NCBI RefSeq assembly: GCF_040712315.1
Contig: NC_134019.1
Coordinates: 34,629,873-34,693,872 of the forward strand
From: Castanea sativa
Taxonomy: Eukaryota; Streptophyta; Magnoliopsida; Fagales; Fagaceae
DNA: 64,000 bases
Reading direction: 5' to 3'
Shown: piece by piece, positions 45,437 through 56,059 of the stretch
How the letters are laid out: every line of letters starts with the position of its first letter
Position numbering within the stretch: position 1 is the stretch's first letter
The notes under the pieces: model-generated
Databases searched by the model: none
Seen by the model: the letters and a program-made list of their open reading frames with translations, nothing else
What the model was told of the DNA's origin: nothing
Made by a program: the position numbers and the translations under genes

Positions 45437-45894
45437 TATTAAGGAATCAAAAAGTAAGAAAGGTGTGTATTGATTAGGTACAAAAAAAATTCTGATATTG
45501 CAGAGTTCCATTGGTGGGTGTAATACACTCCATCTTCCTAGAAACCAAAAACACCTTTAATTGGTCCCATTCGGGCTTATTAGCCGGCTCGAATGGGACA
45601 AATTATACACCTTTCACCACTCTGGCTAAGGTGAAAGGTGTCTGAAGTAGACAGAAGAGGAGTTATATTTATGCATCCCTGCAGGTATAACTCGGACCAT
45701 CAGCTTCATTTCTTCTGCCTCCGCTACCGGAGAGAAAAAAAAAAAAAAAAAAACTTCCACTTCATTACCTTTTTGTAAACCCTCCTCCTGCTCCTCAGTC
45801 CTCACACGGTTTACACTTTTTGCATAACGTCCTACGCTCTTCCTAGTTCCTATCCTTTGACAATTCTAGGCAATCGTCTTTTTTGTCTCCTCCT

Positions 45895-46198
45895 ATGGCC
45901 GGGTAACACTAGCTAGCTAAAGTTATTTGTGTATGTGAGTGTGGAGAGAGACTTCTTATTCTTTTACTGTAATATTCATACAATTTCTTTTTGCAACAGC
46001 TTGCATTTGAGCGTTAAAGACGTTACAGAAATCGTGACCCTCCTGATCCTCGTTCTTAAACTCATTGCTAAACTCCGCAGGTGTATAAGATATTTCAGAA
46101 GCGGTGGCCAAACGGTGGTTCGCAGCAACGTCACTAGCTGTGACGGCACTACCAACAACCAAATGGGTACGTATCAAACTTCAGAATCAGAATGTTGA
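45895..46198 (+). CDS. Small membrane-peptide gene, copy C (two exons)
   Basis: Exon 1 ATGGCCGG at 45895-45902, intron 45903-45999 (97 bp, six bases longer than A and B), exon 2 46000-46198. The product is about 68 residues: MAG, LHLSVKDVTEIVTLLILVLK, LIAKLRRCIRYFRSGG, an Asn/Thr tail and an end at SESEC. Just past the stop, in another frame, the DNA encodes VDDSSVVASVEASTSAG, matching IDDGSVLASAG of copy D. So an older C-terminal end was lost by a small frame change, or an additional splice restores it. A and B lack this segment. Confidence 0.58.
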
Positions 46199-46399
46199 TG
46201 ACAGCTCTGTTGTAGCCTCTGTTGAAGCTTCTACATCTGCAGGAAAATGGCGTTCATGCATAAAGTACTCTTTCTTACCATATTACTTAGAACTCCACGC
46301 TGCTTTTATTTATTTATTTAAGGGTTAGTTCAATAAGGTAGCGTGGTGACTCTGAGGTGTTTTGACAGGGCCAAGTTTTCCTAATGTTAGAGTATCAGA

Positions 46400-47250
46400 C
46401 TTAATCCCATTATTGGGGCCTATAATACTATCCAGGTAGTACTATGTACCCAAAAATGGGCTTTGCTCCGGATCTTCTCAGTTGGCCCTTTCTTACGCAC
46501 TGTGTTTTCCTTTCGGCCACATCTGGGGTGTGTATTATATGGTTTGTGCTGTGATCGTATGCTGATTAATATTTAATCTCATTCATCCCCACCAAAAAAA
46601 AAAAAAAAAAAAAAACGAAAATTGAGATGTGGGATTGCTGTGACTCTACTTATTTTGTAATGTTTTTAGTTGTAAAAGTTGGTGATCTTAATCTTCTGGA
46701 ATGTGGGGCTTAATTTTTTTTTTTTTTTTTTTAAGTATAGTTTTTACTTTTTATCTTATATGTGCACGTCAACATATATTATTGGAATATTATGCTAGCG
46801 TTAGTGTATTATCCATTTGAATTGATCTAATTAAAAAAATTGGCAAAGTTCTATCATGGATTGTAGGCTTTTTTATTATTATTAATTTTGGTTTTACTTT
46901 TTGTAAAATGAACCCTGAAAGAATATTTTTTAATATTTTTTAGGGTTAAGATTTATGTAAAATTGTAAAGTAGTTGCTAGATTTTGTCAACTTATTAAAA
47001 GCCTGAATTATATTTGGGCTATAGTTAGGGCTAAAGGAGAGGTACTTTAGTGGTTGTGCACACTGGACTAAAGTAGTGCATTTTAGTCCTGGTAGTAATC
47101 ACTATGGGCCCAAAAATGGGCTTTGTTCCTGATCTTGTCGACTGGGACCTTTACTATGTTGTGTGCTTTGCTTTCTGCTGGCTTCAGCTAGTACGTATTG
47201 TGGTTGTCTTGGTATGTTGAATAAAATTTATTTTCATTCATCCCAAAGAG
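46400..47250 (+). repeat. Two 3'-end modules in unit C
   Basis: The first has TACCCAAAAATGGGCTTTG, TGTATTATATGGTTTGTGC and an A tract at 46593-46614. The second has GGGCCCAAAAATGGGCTTTG and GAATAAAATTTATTTTCATT before ATCCCAAAGAG. Same order as in unit B. Confidence 0.6.
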
Positions 47251-47757
47251 TTTATGTGATTTGACGTATACACGTTCTCTTCTTTTTAGTTTCATCTTCC
47301 TCTAAAGGTTTCAATTTTTTTTTTTTTTTTCATTTTCCTCGTCTTTTAGCCATCTAGTAACCTTTTAGTTGTCAGACCTAGCCACTCTTCAACCCCATTA
47401 AAATTGATCTTAAAAACTTTCAAGTACGGCTAACATTGTTAAAAAGATCTTGAAGCAATTATCCAAATCTACAAGATCTTTATTTAAGACCCATGATGTG
47501 TTTCATTATTGATACTTGTTGGTTTAGGTTATAAGTTTATGAAAGTCATGATGTAAATCACTTAGGAATTTGCTTTGGTTCCATTTAACTATCCAAAGCA
47601 TTCGTTTATTGCTTGGCTAGCTGTATACAACAAACTTTCCACATGAGAGAGATCATCTCTCTTCTTTGAATGTACTTTCACTTGAAGAGCTTGGGATGAC
47701 ATGATGAAGTTGTTCCTAGTTTCAAATGCTCAGTCTGTGTGAGAAGACTTGATTGTT

Positions 47758-47773
47758 CTGGGGGGGGGGGGGG
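47758..47773. repeat. G tract
   Basis: About 14 consecutive G after TTCT, where unit B has only TTTTTGGGGGGAG (32800-32811). Confidence 0.95.
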
Positions 47774-47809
47774 AGCTAAAGAGTTAAAAGGGAACGGCTA
47801 AGATTAATA

Positions 47810-48558
47810 GGGAAAAATTGCAAACTAACATCAATCCTCAAACAATTGTTAGTTAGCAATGTTTCTAAACTATTTAGGAAACTAACATCTTGAGTCTTTT
47901 AAACTCGATTTCACTGTAGCAAATCGAGTCTCTAAGACTCGATTTCCATTTAAAACTTGTGTGATACTTGAGTTTCCTAGTCCCTGCACTGACCTCTCCT
48001 CTTGCTTGATGTTCTTCCTTCTTCTTTTTTTGTTTTTTTTTTTTTTTTGTTTTACTTTCTTAAGACCCAAATTAAAAATTTAGAAAATACCCAAAACCCT
48101 AAAGGATCGAATTTCTGCAAATCTGGTTAGGAGAGAGTGAGACTCTGAAGTGGAGAAGTTCAGTTTGAGCCAATTTCCCTCGCCTGGAGCCTTTGCTGCC
48201 TCTTGAAGCCTTTGCCGTTGGGTCCAATGCTTCACCGTTGCTTCATCACCTGGGTTCAATCCAAATCGTTGCTTCGTTGTTGCTTCAGTTTGATGGGTTT
48301 TGCATCATTGCTTCTCTGTTGGGTTTTGCATAGCTGATTCTCTGCTGGGTTGCTTCATTGTTGATCTTGTGTTGTCTCTGCCTTCTTTGTGTTGTTTCTT
48401 TTCTCAACATAAGGAATGAAGAAATTGTGTATCTTAGGCTCGAGTTCTAAGAGCAAAATCGAGTTTCTTACACTTGAGATGTTAGTTTTCTAAATACTTT
48501 GAAAATGTTGCTAACTAACAAAATTGTTTGGGGATTGGTGTTAATTTGCAGCTTTTCC
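47810..48558. mobile_element. Mutator-like element with long inverted ends
   Basis: AAGATTAATA occurs at 47800-47809 and 48559-48568, a 10 bp target duplication. Unit B has the empty site AAGGTTAATA at 32833-32842. The left end GGGAAAAATTGCAAACTAAC and the complement of the right end GGAAAAGCTGCAAATTAAC run parallel for about 100 bp with scattered differences. Both ends contain ACTCGATTT/AAATCGAGT blocks. The interior (about 48090-48420) is GC-richer, with CTTTGCCGTTGGGTCC-type sequence, but no transposase. Confidence 0.88.
48090..48420 (+). other. GC-richer cargo of the Mutator-like element
   Basis: A region with repeated GTTGCTTC/TTGCTTCATTG words and a start-like leader. Base composition differs from the flanks. 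It could be a captured gene end (Pack-MULE style) or the element's own promoter. No open frame is long enough to decide. Confidence 0.35.
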
Positions 48559-50008
48559 AAGATTAATATGCTACAAATTTACTTGGTGGTCAACAGTCTA
48601 CCACATTTAGTTGCAAAGGAATATCACAATTCTTGAAGATAAAATTTGGACCAAAAAGCAGCTCAAGTTCTTTTAAATGGTACCATCTGTTGTAATTGTG
48701 GGACTGATCCAAATGGTATTTTAATTTGATCCTAAAACTCTCGTGCTGGTGTGTTTTGTCAAAGTGTTATTGTGCAATTTTTCTTTGCTACTTACTTTGG
48801 CTTGTTTTGGTTTTGTAGTTGGATTTGTAATTTGGTTGATGTAGCAGGGAGGTTCCCTATGTTAGTGTCTTCTCTTCTTTGGTTTGGAGTTTTGCAATGT
48901 ACTTTGTTTTGTTTCAATAAATATAAGCTTAATTACCAAATAAATAAATAAATCACTTGGGAATTATGAATATCGGTTAACCTAATTTTTGGAAAACCGT
49001 GTCATACTTAATTTGGACAACCAGGTGATCAATATGGTTGAGTTTTGATAGTCATGATATGAAATTTAGGTACTACCATGTTATACTTTTAAGGGTTGTC
49101 TTAATGGGTTTAAAAAGTTAAACAAAAAATTTGAAGTGTTGAACCAAGTAATTATCAATAGTTAAATCCTTATCTTGTTCTTACTACCTTGTATTCTCTT
49201 ACATATAATTTGAAGTGTTTTTTTTTTTTTCTTTCTTTCACTAAGTCATCTAATCTTGTATTAGGTTCTAGTTGATATTGTTTTGGGCTTTTGAAACATA
49301 GATTGTTTGTATATTTGAAGTAAAATGGACTTTAAATAATGATTCCTCTCAAGATATTATATTATATATGTATATTATAAAGAAGCTTTGCTAAATAGTG
49401 AACCTTTTATGTAAACATTTCTTTGTATACATAGACTATATGTAATCTTTGCCAACACAAGGCTAAGACTTGGCCTTTGGATAAAATATTTTTTATTGTG
49501 GTGTGATGCATTGTTATTGTTTGCTATTCAAAACCATTGTTATTATTTGGTCTTCAGAGCTATTATTATATTTTACCTCTTTGAGGTTATTGTTTTCCAT
49601 TGGATTCACTTGCCGACTGTTAAGGATGTCTTAGGTGGCTGATATTATACACTTCATATTGGTTATTGCTATTAATTGACAAATTGAATGTGAAAAACAA
49701 CTTTACTGTTAAGTGTATTATTATCTGTTATTATAAGTAGTTTACGCATTGATGAAGTGATGCTCTTATAACTGAACTATGGCTTTTTGAAATTGGGTAA
49801 ATTTTTTAAGAGATCATTTGTTTATTTAACAAGTTATATGTTTTTCACTGCACAGTTAAATATTCAAATCCAAATAGTTTTATAGTTTCTACTGAATTGT
49901 TTTCATACTATTGATAAATATTTTGTAAAATTTAATATGCTGCTATTATAATGTGCATTTTCACTTGACAATATCATAATGTAGTCTCTTGTTAAGCTAT
50001 TAGCTCAC

Positions 50009-50024
50009 CCCCCCCCCCCCCCCT
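50009..50024. repeat. C tract in unit C
   Basis: About 16 consecutive C, matching the C-rich tract at 34333 in unit B. Confidence 0.95.
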
Positions 50025-50104
50025 TTTCACAATTTCAGATTAGTGCAATGGACTATCTTAATGAAATAAATTGGTGATCATTGGAGCTATAAGCTGAAGA
50101 CTGT

Positions 50105-50197
50105 ATGTGTTTCCCTATGGCTTCATCTTGTGTGTGTATTGTATGGTTTGTATTGTAGTGTTGTTATGTTGAATAAAATTTAGTCTCATTCATCCCA

Positions 50198-50246
<49 letters not shown>

Positions 50247-50610
50247 AGATGTGAGATTGGTAGCTCTACTTCTTGTTTTGTAATGTGTTGACTTGTAAAA
50301 CTCTGTAATGTTTAGGAGTGTGTGGCTTAAGTCTTTATAAAAATGTCATTTTTATCACTGATTATGTGTATAACCAAACCATTTGTGTTCATCTAAATTG
50401 GCCAATTATTATCAGTTATCACAGTTTGTGGGGGGTTTTTTTGGGCTGCAAAAGATTATGTCTTTTTTGTAAGGTGGGCCCAAAAGAATATTCTAAGGGT
50501 GGGTGAAGATTTATGTAAAAGTGTAACTAGCAGTTGCTCGATTTTGTGATATTGTTAAGCTAATTTGAGCTAGGATTGGGCGTAAAGGGGAGCTATGCTA
50601 GTGCTTGTGC
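50105..50610 (+). repeat. 3'-end module with (TA)n(TG)n tail in unit C
   Basis: Same module as 34430-34925. The tail TA run is followed by about 14 TG repeats (50198-50243). The AATAAAATTT before CATTCATCCCA could be a polyadenylation signal. Confidence 0.6.
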
Positions 50611-51420
50611 ACACTGGACTAAACAAAGCTCAGGTTCACGCTTGCCACCGTTAACGAACGAATCTCATAGCCTTGCATTCAAAGTCACTCTTTTAGTCAA
50701 GTTATTCAAAGTCTTCTACAGTATTTTGTACATGAGCCGCAATTCGAAGTCACTTATTACGAATTCTAAGAATAAAGCTCTTGAAATAGAGCTCTTTGTT
50801 AGTTTTTATAAGCCATAATAATCACAAGGTGACTTTCCTTGAATTTTGTTATGCCTGAAAGCCTAGAGCTAAATAAAGGCCTAATGATCCCTTTTCGTGT
50901 CCTGGACTGTGGACCTAACCATGGTAGGTTTGGCATGTTGCCTTGAGGTAGAGAGGTACCTAAGGCCACACATGCACGCAAAATAACCAAAGGTTAAAAA
51001 AACAAAAAAAACAACACCAATTCCAACCCCAATGGGCCAACCTATTACTTTGGATTTTAAGTTTTCTTTTCTGTGCTTAATCCATTGGCAATATTCACAA
51101 TAGTTTGCTTTGTTGTAGAGATTAGATGTAGTAGAGAACTGTGTTATAAAAACAAACAAAACAAAAAAACACCAATTCCAAACCCAATGGAGCTATGAAC
51201 TAAAGACCAGATGTAGTAGAGAACTATCTTATAAAATTTGCTTTGTTGTACTTTTTATGGCTGTAAACGCAGTCGTTGTGAGACTATTTGAGGATGTATT
51301 TGGAGTCTTTATTTTCTCATAGTTTAGTTTAATGAATTGTTGAGAGATTTGATATTTAAATGTTGTGTTGATGGTTTGGTTGAGTATATTTGGATATTTA
51401 GTTATGCTATGTTCCGTTTT

Positions 51421-53848
51421 TAGAGGTTAGTGCCTCAAAATCTACAAGTTTGTAAAGAAATGTTGTAACTCTTATCCAAGTTTGATATTTTGTTCGGTAT
51501 ATTATGCGTCAATAAGTCAAAGTTGGACTTTTCTTTGTCAGTTATCACTGTAACTTTGCTATGTTTTCAATAATTATGTGCTTATTTAATTGTTCATGAC
51601 AAGCCTTGCTTGTTAAGCATATATTAGTCATACACTAAGTGCATGCTTAATGATTTTTTTTTTCTTAATTATGCATTTTCCACTCACTGAAACACTTATG
51701 AGTATAATGAGATATAATAAAAATAAAGAGATAACACACTCACAAACTCATTTCATCCCACCCCTAGGTATTTTAGTGATTGGAGATTTCATAAATCCCA
51801 CCAACAAAATAGTAATTATTTATATTATTTATATATGTTATTTTATTTTATTTTATTGATACTATATTATCATTACAAACATTTTTTTCCTCTTTTAGCA
51901 CCATCATTGTTGACCCATCCTTTTCCTCTCTCTTTTTATCTCATCATTGAAGAAACTATCTAATTAAAAATAGCAAAGTAACTTCAACTCGCCCCGCACT
52001 CACAATAAGGGTCAGAATTCAAAAGCCTATCAAACCCACCCTATTGCCATCCAAGTTTGAATCTCTCATTTCTCTTCTTTAGGACAAAAGTTCCTTAGGC
52101 CCAGTTTGCAAAATCAGCTACCTTCCCTTTGAGGCCCAATCTTAGCCCAAATTAATGCAGCCTTTACAATAATGGCTAGAATTCAAAAGGCTGTTGATCT
52201 GAAAAAAGAACATGTGCCATGGGTTCTTTACAGAATATTCTTTTGAGCCAACTTAATTAAAAGACTTCACAATATTTTTGCAATTAAAAAAGAAATAAAG
52301 AAACTATACCCAAATAGTCCCAAGATAAAAATTGGCCAAATTAGTTGAACTCAAAAGGATTGAGAATATACTAACTTGAAAAAAAGATAGGTTTATGATA
52401 CATAGAAATGGAAATTGATAATTTTACTAATGCTAATGCCGGTTTGGATGGAGACGGAAAGAATGGTAGAGTTAACCAAAAATTTTGTTTTATTTTTAAG
52501 AAAAGAACTTGTATAAAAATTAATATGCTCTGTCCCATTTTTTTTTAATGTTTCATGTGATTAGAATTTATTCAATGAAATAGAGAATTACAACATATCA
52601 CCAAAGTAGACAACGTGGAATTCCAACTAATTAATGAGAAATGTTATTTTATGCATTAAGCAAGGTACCATTCATGTGGACACTTAGAAGTAGCACTAAC
52701 TTAATTATGATTTGTACTACTATTCATGAACATACTATTCATGAACATACTTTCTATTCTTGAGACTAACAGTATGGTGGTAGTCATCACTGTTTAGAGC
52801 TGCAACGTCCTTTGGAGCTTCTTCAAATTTGTTGATATACAGAGCTCGTTGTGGACTTGTGCGTTTAGTGGTTTGAAGATTCCAGTAGAAGCCCGGTAAG
52901 ATATAAGATACCAATAAACCTAAAAACTTTAAGTTTATGGGTTTTTAGTTCAATTATATGCTATTTTCTCGCTCTTCTTATTTTTATTTAAGGTGAGATT
53001 TTATCACTTAACTAGCCACATCACTCTCGCGTGAATATTACAATAAATCTCTCTCATTCACATTTGTCATTGCCTCTTTGTGGGTTTTTGAAACAGCTCT
53101 CTTTTGGGCTACAAACAAGTCCTATCAGCTCTCCTTCTGTCGATGGCCGAGTTTATTCCATTTCTTATATGTCATTCATAGAAATCACAACTCCATGAGA
53201 ACCTTATGCAACGCCATTCTTCTTTAATCTAGCGCCAATGACAATATTATTTTGTTACGCATTTTTTCAAGATTATCTCTGTGTGGGCTTTATAGTCTTG
53301 CTGTGTGGGATGAACGCTTGTGTAGATTCCAAGTACGCCCATTATGTCCCTACTCCAACTATGAAAAGGACAAATTATTTACCCGCATGAATAGATTTGA
53401 GAGGAGTACAGGAACTGCTTGGTGATCCCATATCCACTATATTCACGTGGGAGATGTTAGAAATGTTGGCCTAGGCCAACCTTATAAATACGCTCACAAT
53501 AAATTCGATTTACTCCATAATTAAGAGTTATATAACTTGATTTCCTACAAGTAATTACGCATAATTATCAATGACGTAGTCTATAATTACGAGTACTATA
53601 ACCACGGGTAAATACATGAGAAAGAAATTAAAGTAAAGCACTCTTCATTTCTGTCCATTTTCACTTTTTGTTGAAATGAATTCTGGGCCGTGGATTCATG
53701 ATTTCATGTGTCTTGCTCTAGTAACCAACATTACCATAAATAAAGGCATGGAGGGCTTCATCAGAATTGTCAATATACACAGAGATCGTTGTAGACTTGT
53801 GGGTGCTCGTTCTTCCAGGGATTTGGAGATTCCAATAGAAGCCTTTTA
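51421..53848. other. Interval after unit C, no gene supported
   Basis: 52088-52155 resembles 13858-13925 after unit A. The segment 52795-52895 recurs at 53745-53848 (GTTGTGGACTTGTG and GTTGTAGACTTGTG, then GATTCCAGTAGAAGCC and GATTCCAATAGAAGCC). 52900-53060 has a T/C-rich stretch of LTR character. None of the short frames is convincing. Confidence 0.45.
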
Positions 53849-54030
53849 AGAGCACTAGCAACAGTGGTGCTAAATAGTTATAATGCTATTTTTAGCACCA
53901 CTAATACTTAAAATACATGCTACAGTAAATGTGCTATACTTAAATTGTTTTAACTATTTACTACAATGCACAGCCATAAATAGCTGTGCATTGTAACAAG
54001 TAGCTTAAAAAAAATTTATTAAAAAAAAAA
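53849..54030. mobile_element. Left arm of a PIF/Harbinger-like MITE
   Basis: It starts after TTTTA with AGAGCACTAGCAACAGTGG and continues GTGCTAAAT, the same end as the Harbinger-like element in units A and B. A palindromic GCACAGCCATAAATAGCTGTGC-like block (broken by mismatches) lies at 53969-53992. The right end is not found and the next repeat starts at 54033. Confidence 0.55.
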
Positions 54031-54032
54031 TT

Positions 54033-54267
54033 GGATAAACTACATATTTGATCCCTAAACTTTACACTAAATGTCAATTTAGTTCTTGACCTTTTAAATG
54101 TCTCAATTTGGTCTTTAACCTTTTGGAATTGTGTCAAAATGGTCCCTGTCGTTAAGTGCTAGATGAAAAATGTTAACGTGACTAATGGTAAAATTAAAAT
54201 ATTGTTTTTTTGCCACATAGATTTCCACATAAGCTGCCATGTGGAATTAATTTAAAAAATCAAAGTT

Positions 54268-54294
<27 letters not shown>
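54033..54294. repeat. Mutator-type terminal sequence and CT microsatellite
   Basis: GGATAAACTACATATTTG, GATCCCTAAACTTTACAC and TGTCAAAATGGTCCCTGTC are typical of a widespread plant inverted end, recognised from general knowledge. A (CT)n run is at 54262-54294. No partner end is visible. Confidence 0.45.
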
Positions 54295-54298
<4 letters not shown>

Positions 54299-54945
54299 CA
54301 TCACTCTCTCTAAACAAATATAAGGATTATTTAAGGGCCGTCATAGGTTGCACAGTTGCACGAGTGTAGAACAAAGTGTTGTTCATGTAAATTGTGACCG
54401 GAGACAGAATTTGCCCTAATTCTTTTCACTCTTGAAGAAGCTACTGCATTTGTATGCTGTTGGGTTTTGTAACCAAGCAGCTTCATGATCTTCATCGTGT
54501 GATGAATTGAAGAAATTTTCAGCCAACATCCTTCTCAAGTTGGTGATTAAGTCGCGTATTGTGATTCACATATCTATTGGTTAATCACGTACTAGGAGTC
54601 GTGAATTTAAAAAGAGAGATTGTCACTATAGAACAAGTCCAATTGGGTATTGGGGTAAGGGTTCAACTGTAGGTTGGTATAAGGTACTGAGATTTCTTTA
54701 CTTGTAACTACTTGTTATGATAATAGTGAATTCTCGGGTGGGGTTTTTGCCTTGGAGGTTTTCCCCATTCGTAAACAAATTATCATGTCAACTTTATCTT
54801 CCACTGCATTTTATTTTAGTTGGTGATTTGTTTGTGCTATCACGCATATTGTATGTTAATCTTGTTAATTAATCAACTTGGCTAATTAATGGGTTAATTC
54901 ATCACAAGGGGTCAATACATTCTTGGCCTATCTTATTCCTTATAT
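54295..54945. other. Interval without a gene
   Basis: It contains GGTATTGGGGTAAGGGTTC and TCGGGTGGGGTTTTTGCC, reminiscent of LTR or leader DNA of a copia-type element, and no coding signal. Confidence 0.35.
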
Positions 54946-55925
54946 TTTGTGAGATTTTATTGTATTGGGTTTAGTATTAAGTTGGTAAAGAATCGGGCAT
55001 GAAATGAAGAATCAGTGCAATTTTGCGACTAACTCACAAGAAGAGTATCCCGTGAAAAGGGCACGTGAGAAGCACACGCTAGAAGCTAAAAAGTCATGCC
55101 AGGCTGTCGATTTCGCAAGTGTCTTGTGGGTAAGGCTTTCCCACGAAATACTCGTGAAACAATTTTCCTAGAGAATTTTTAAGTATGACTTTCTTACCCT
55201 TCACCCACATTGTATATACCCCTCATTACCCACAAAAGTAAAAGAGGTCATTCAGAGAGAAAAATCCTAGATAGATTTTCTACAACACACACCCATCTTT
55301 TAGAGAGAGAACTACTCATCCTTAGTGAGATATCATTCTAGTCTCTTCTCCTTCCCTCTCCCATTGTCATACCTTGAGAGGAGATTTGTACCCAAATATA
55401 ACCCACACATTTTCAGAGGGTAAAGAGTATTTTGGAGCTTGGGAAGTTTTGGAGATTTGCCAAAAGAAGTCAGTAAGGCTTGGCGGATGCAATCAGGCGC
55501 ATTGCGGGATCCGGAAAGTTAGAGAAGACATGAATCTGAGAAGTCCATTGGTAGCAGGAGCTTTGAGAGCTCAAGTACATGGGGTAGACTAGGCTTGGAA
55601 GGTCTTTTGTTATTCGTGTACTCCAACTTTATTCTCTAGTGGATTGATTACCGCTTGGAGGGCAGTGGAGAGGTTTTTTACCGAGTTCTTCGGTTTCCTC
55701 TTTGATAACACATCTTGGTGTTATCTTGTGGTTGTATCTCTCTTCCCTTACTTTTGTGCTTTACTTTTATTGTTTGTTATTTATGTTTATGCACTAGAGT
55801 AGTTATCTGTTTATTGCGCTTCATTTACTTTTGTTCCACATTTAGATAAGTTAGAGTAAAAGCAATCTAACAGTAATTTTTTTATTGGGGGTGTAAACAA
55901 GCTCTTGTGTTATCACACAAATTCG
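54946..55925 (+). repeat. Family L1 LTR, diverged subfamily
   Basis: It shares with the other L1 copies the hairpin GGGTAAGGCTTTCCCACG region (55126-55145), GATGCAATCAGGCGCATTG, GGTTTCCTCTTTGATAACAC and AAGCTCTTGTGTTATCACA at the end. The first 150 bp differ, so this is a separate subfamily. Ends are approximate. Confidence 0.6.
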
Positions 55926-56059
55926 AGCTTTTAAACTTTATCTTAATTTTTGTAGAAGAGGAGTCCTAAAATAAAGTTAAAAACAAATGGTATTCTATCA
56001 AGGAAGCATGCAAAAACGTGGAACCACAATAGAAAATTCATATCCCATTCACTAAAAGA

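Larger units (their letters stand above)
47573..48949 (+). mobile_element. LINE 3' end in unit C, interrupted by a Mutator-like element
   Basis: Left target sequence AAATCACTTAGGAATTTG ends at 47572; the right one, AAATCACTTGGGAATT, starts at 48950. The LINE parts match 32593-33307 of unit B. The tail is ACCAAATAAATAAATA. The Mutator-like insert at 47810-48558 came later. Confidence 0.82.
43160..51420 (+). repeat. Tandem unit C
   Basis: Matches B from 26860 onward and A from 6524 onward. It lacks the Harbinger-like element, the foldback MITE, the hAT-like MITE and the small MITE that A and B share. It has its own insertions at about 43396-43637, 45097-45436 and 47810-48558. It carries the small gene at 45895. 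Confidence 0.82.

Noticed and set aside
45956..46177. Minus-strand frame across exon 2 of gene C
   Set aside because: It is the shadow of the + strand exon; splice sites and cross-copy conservation support the + strand only.
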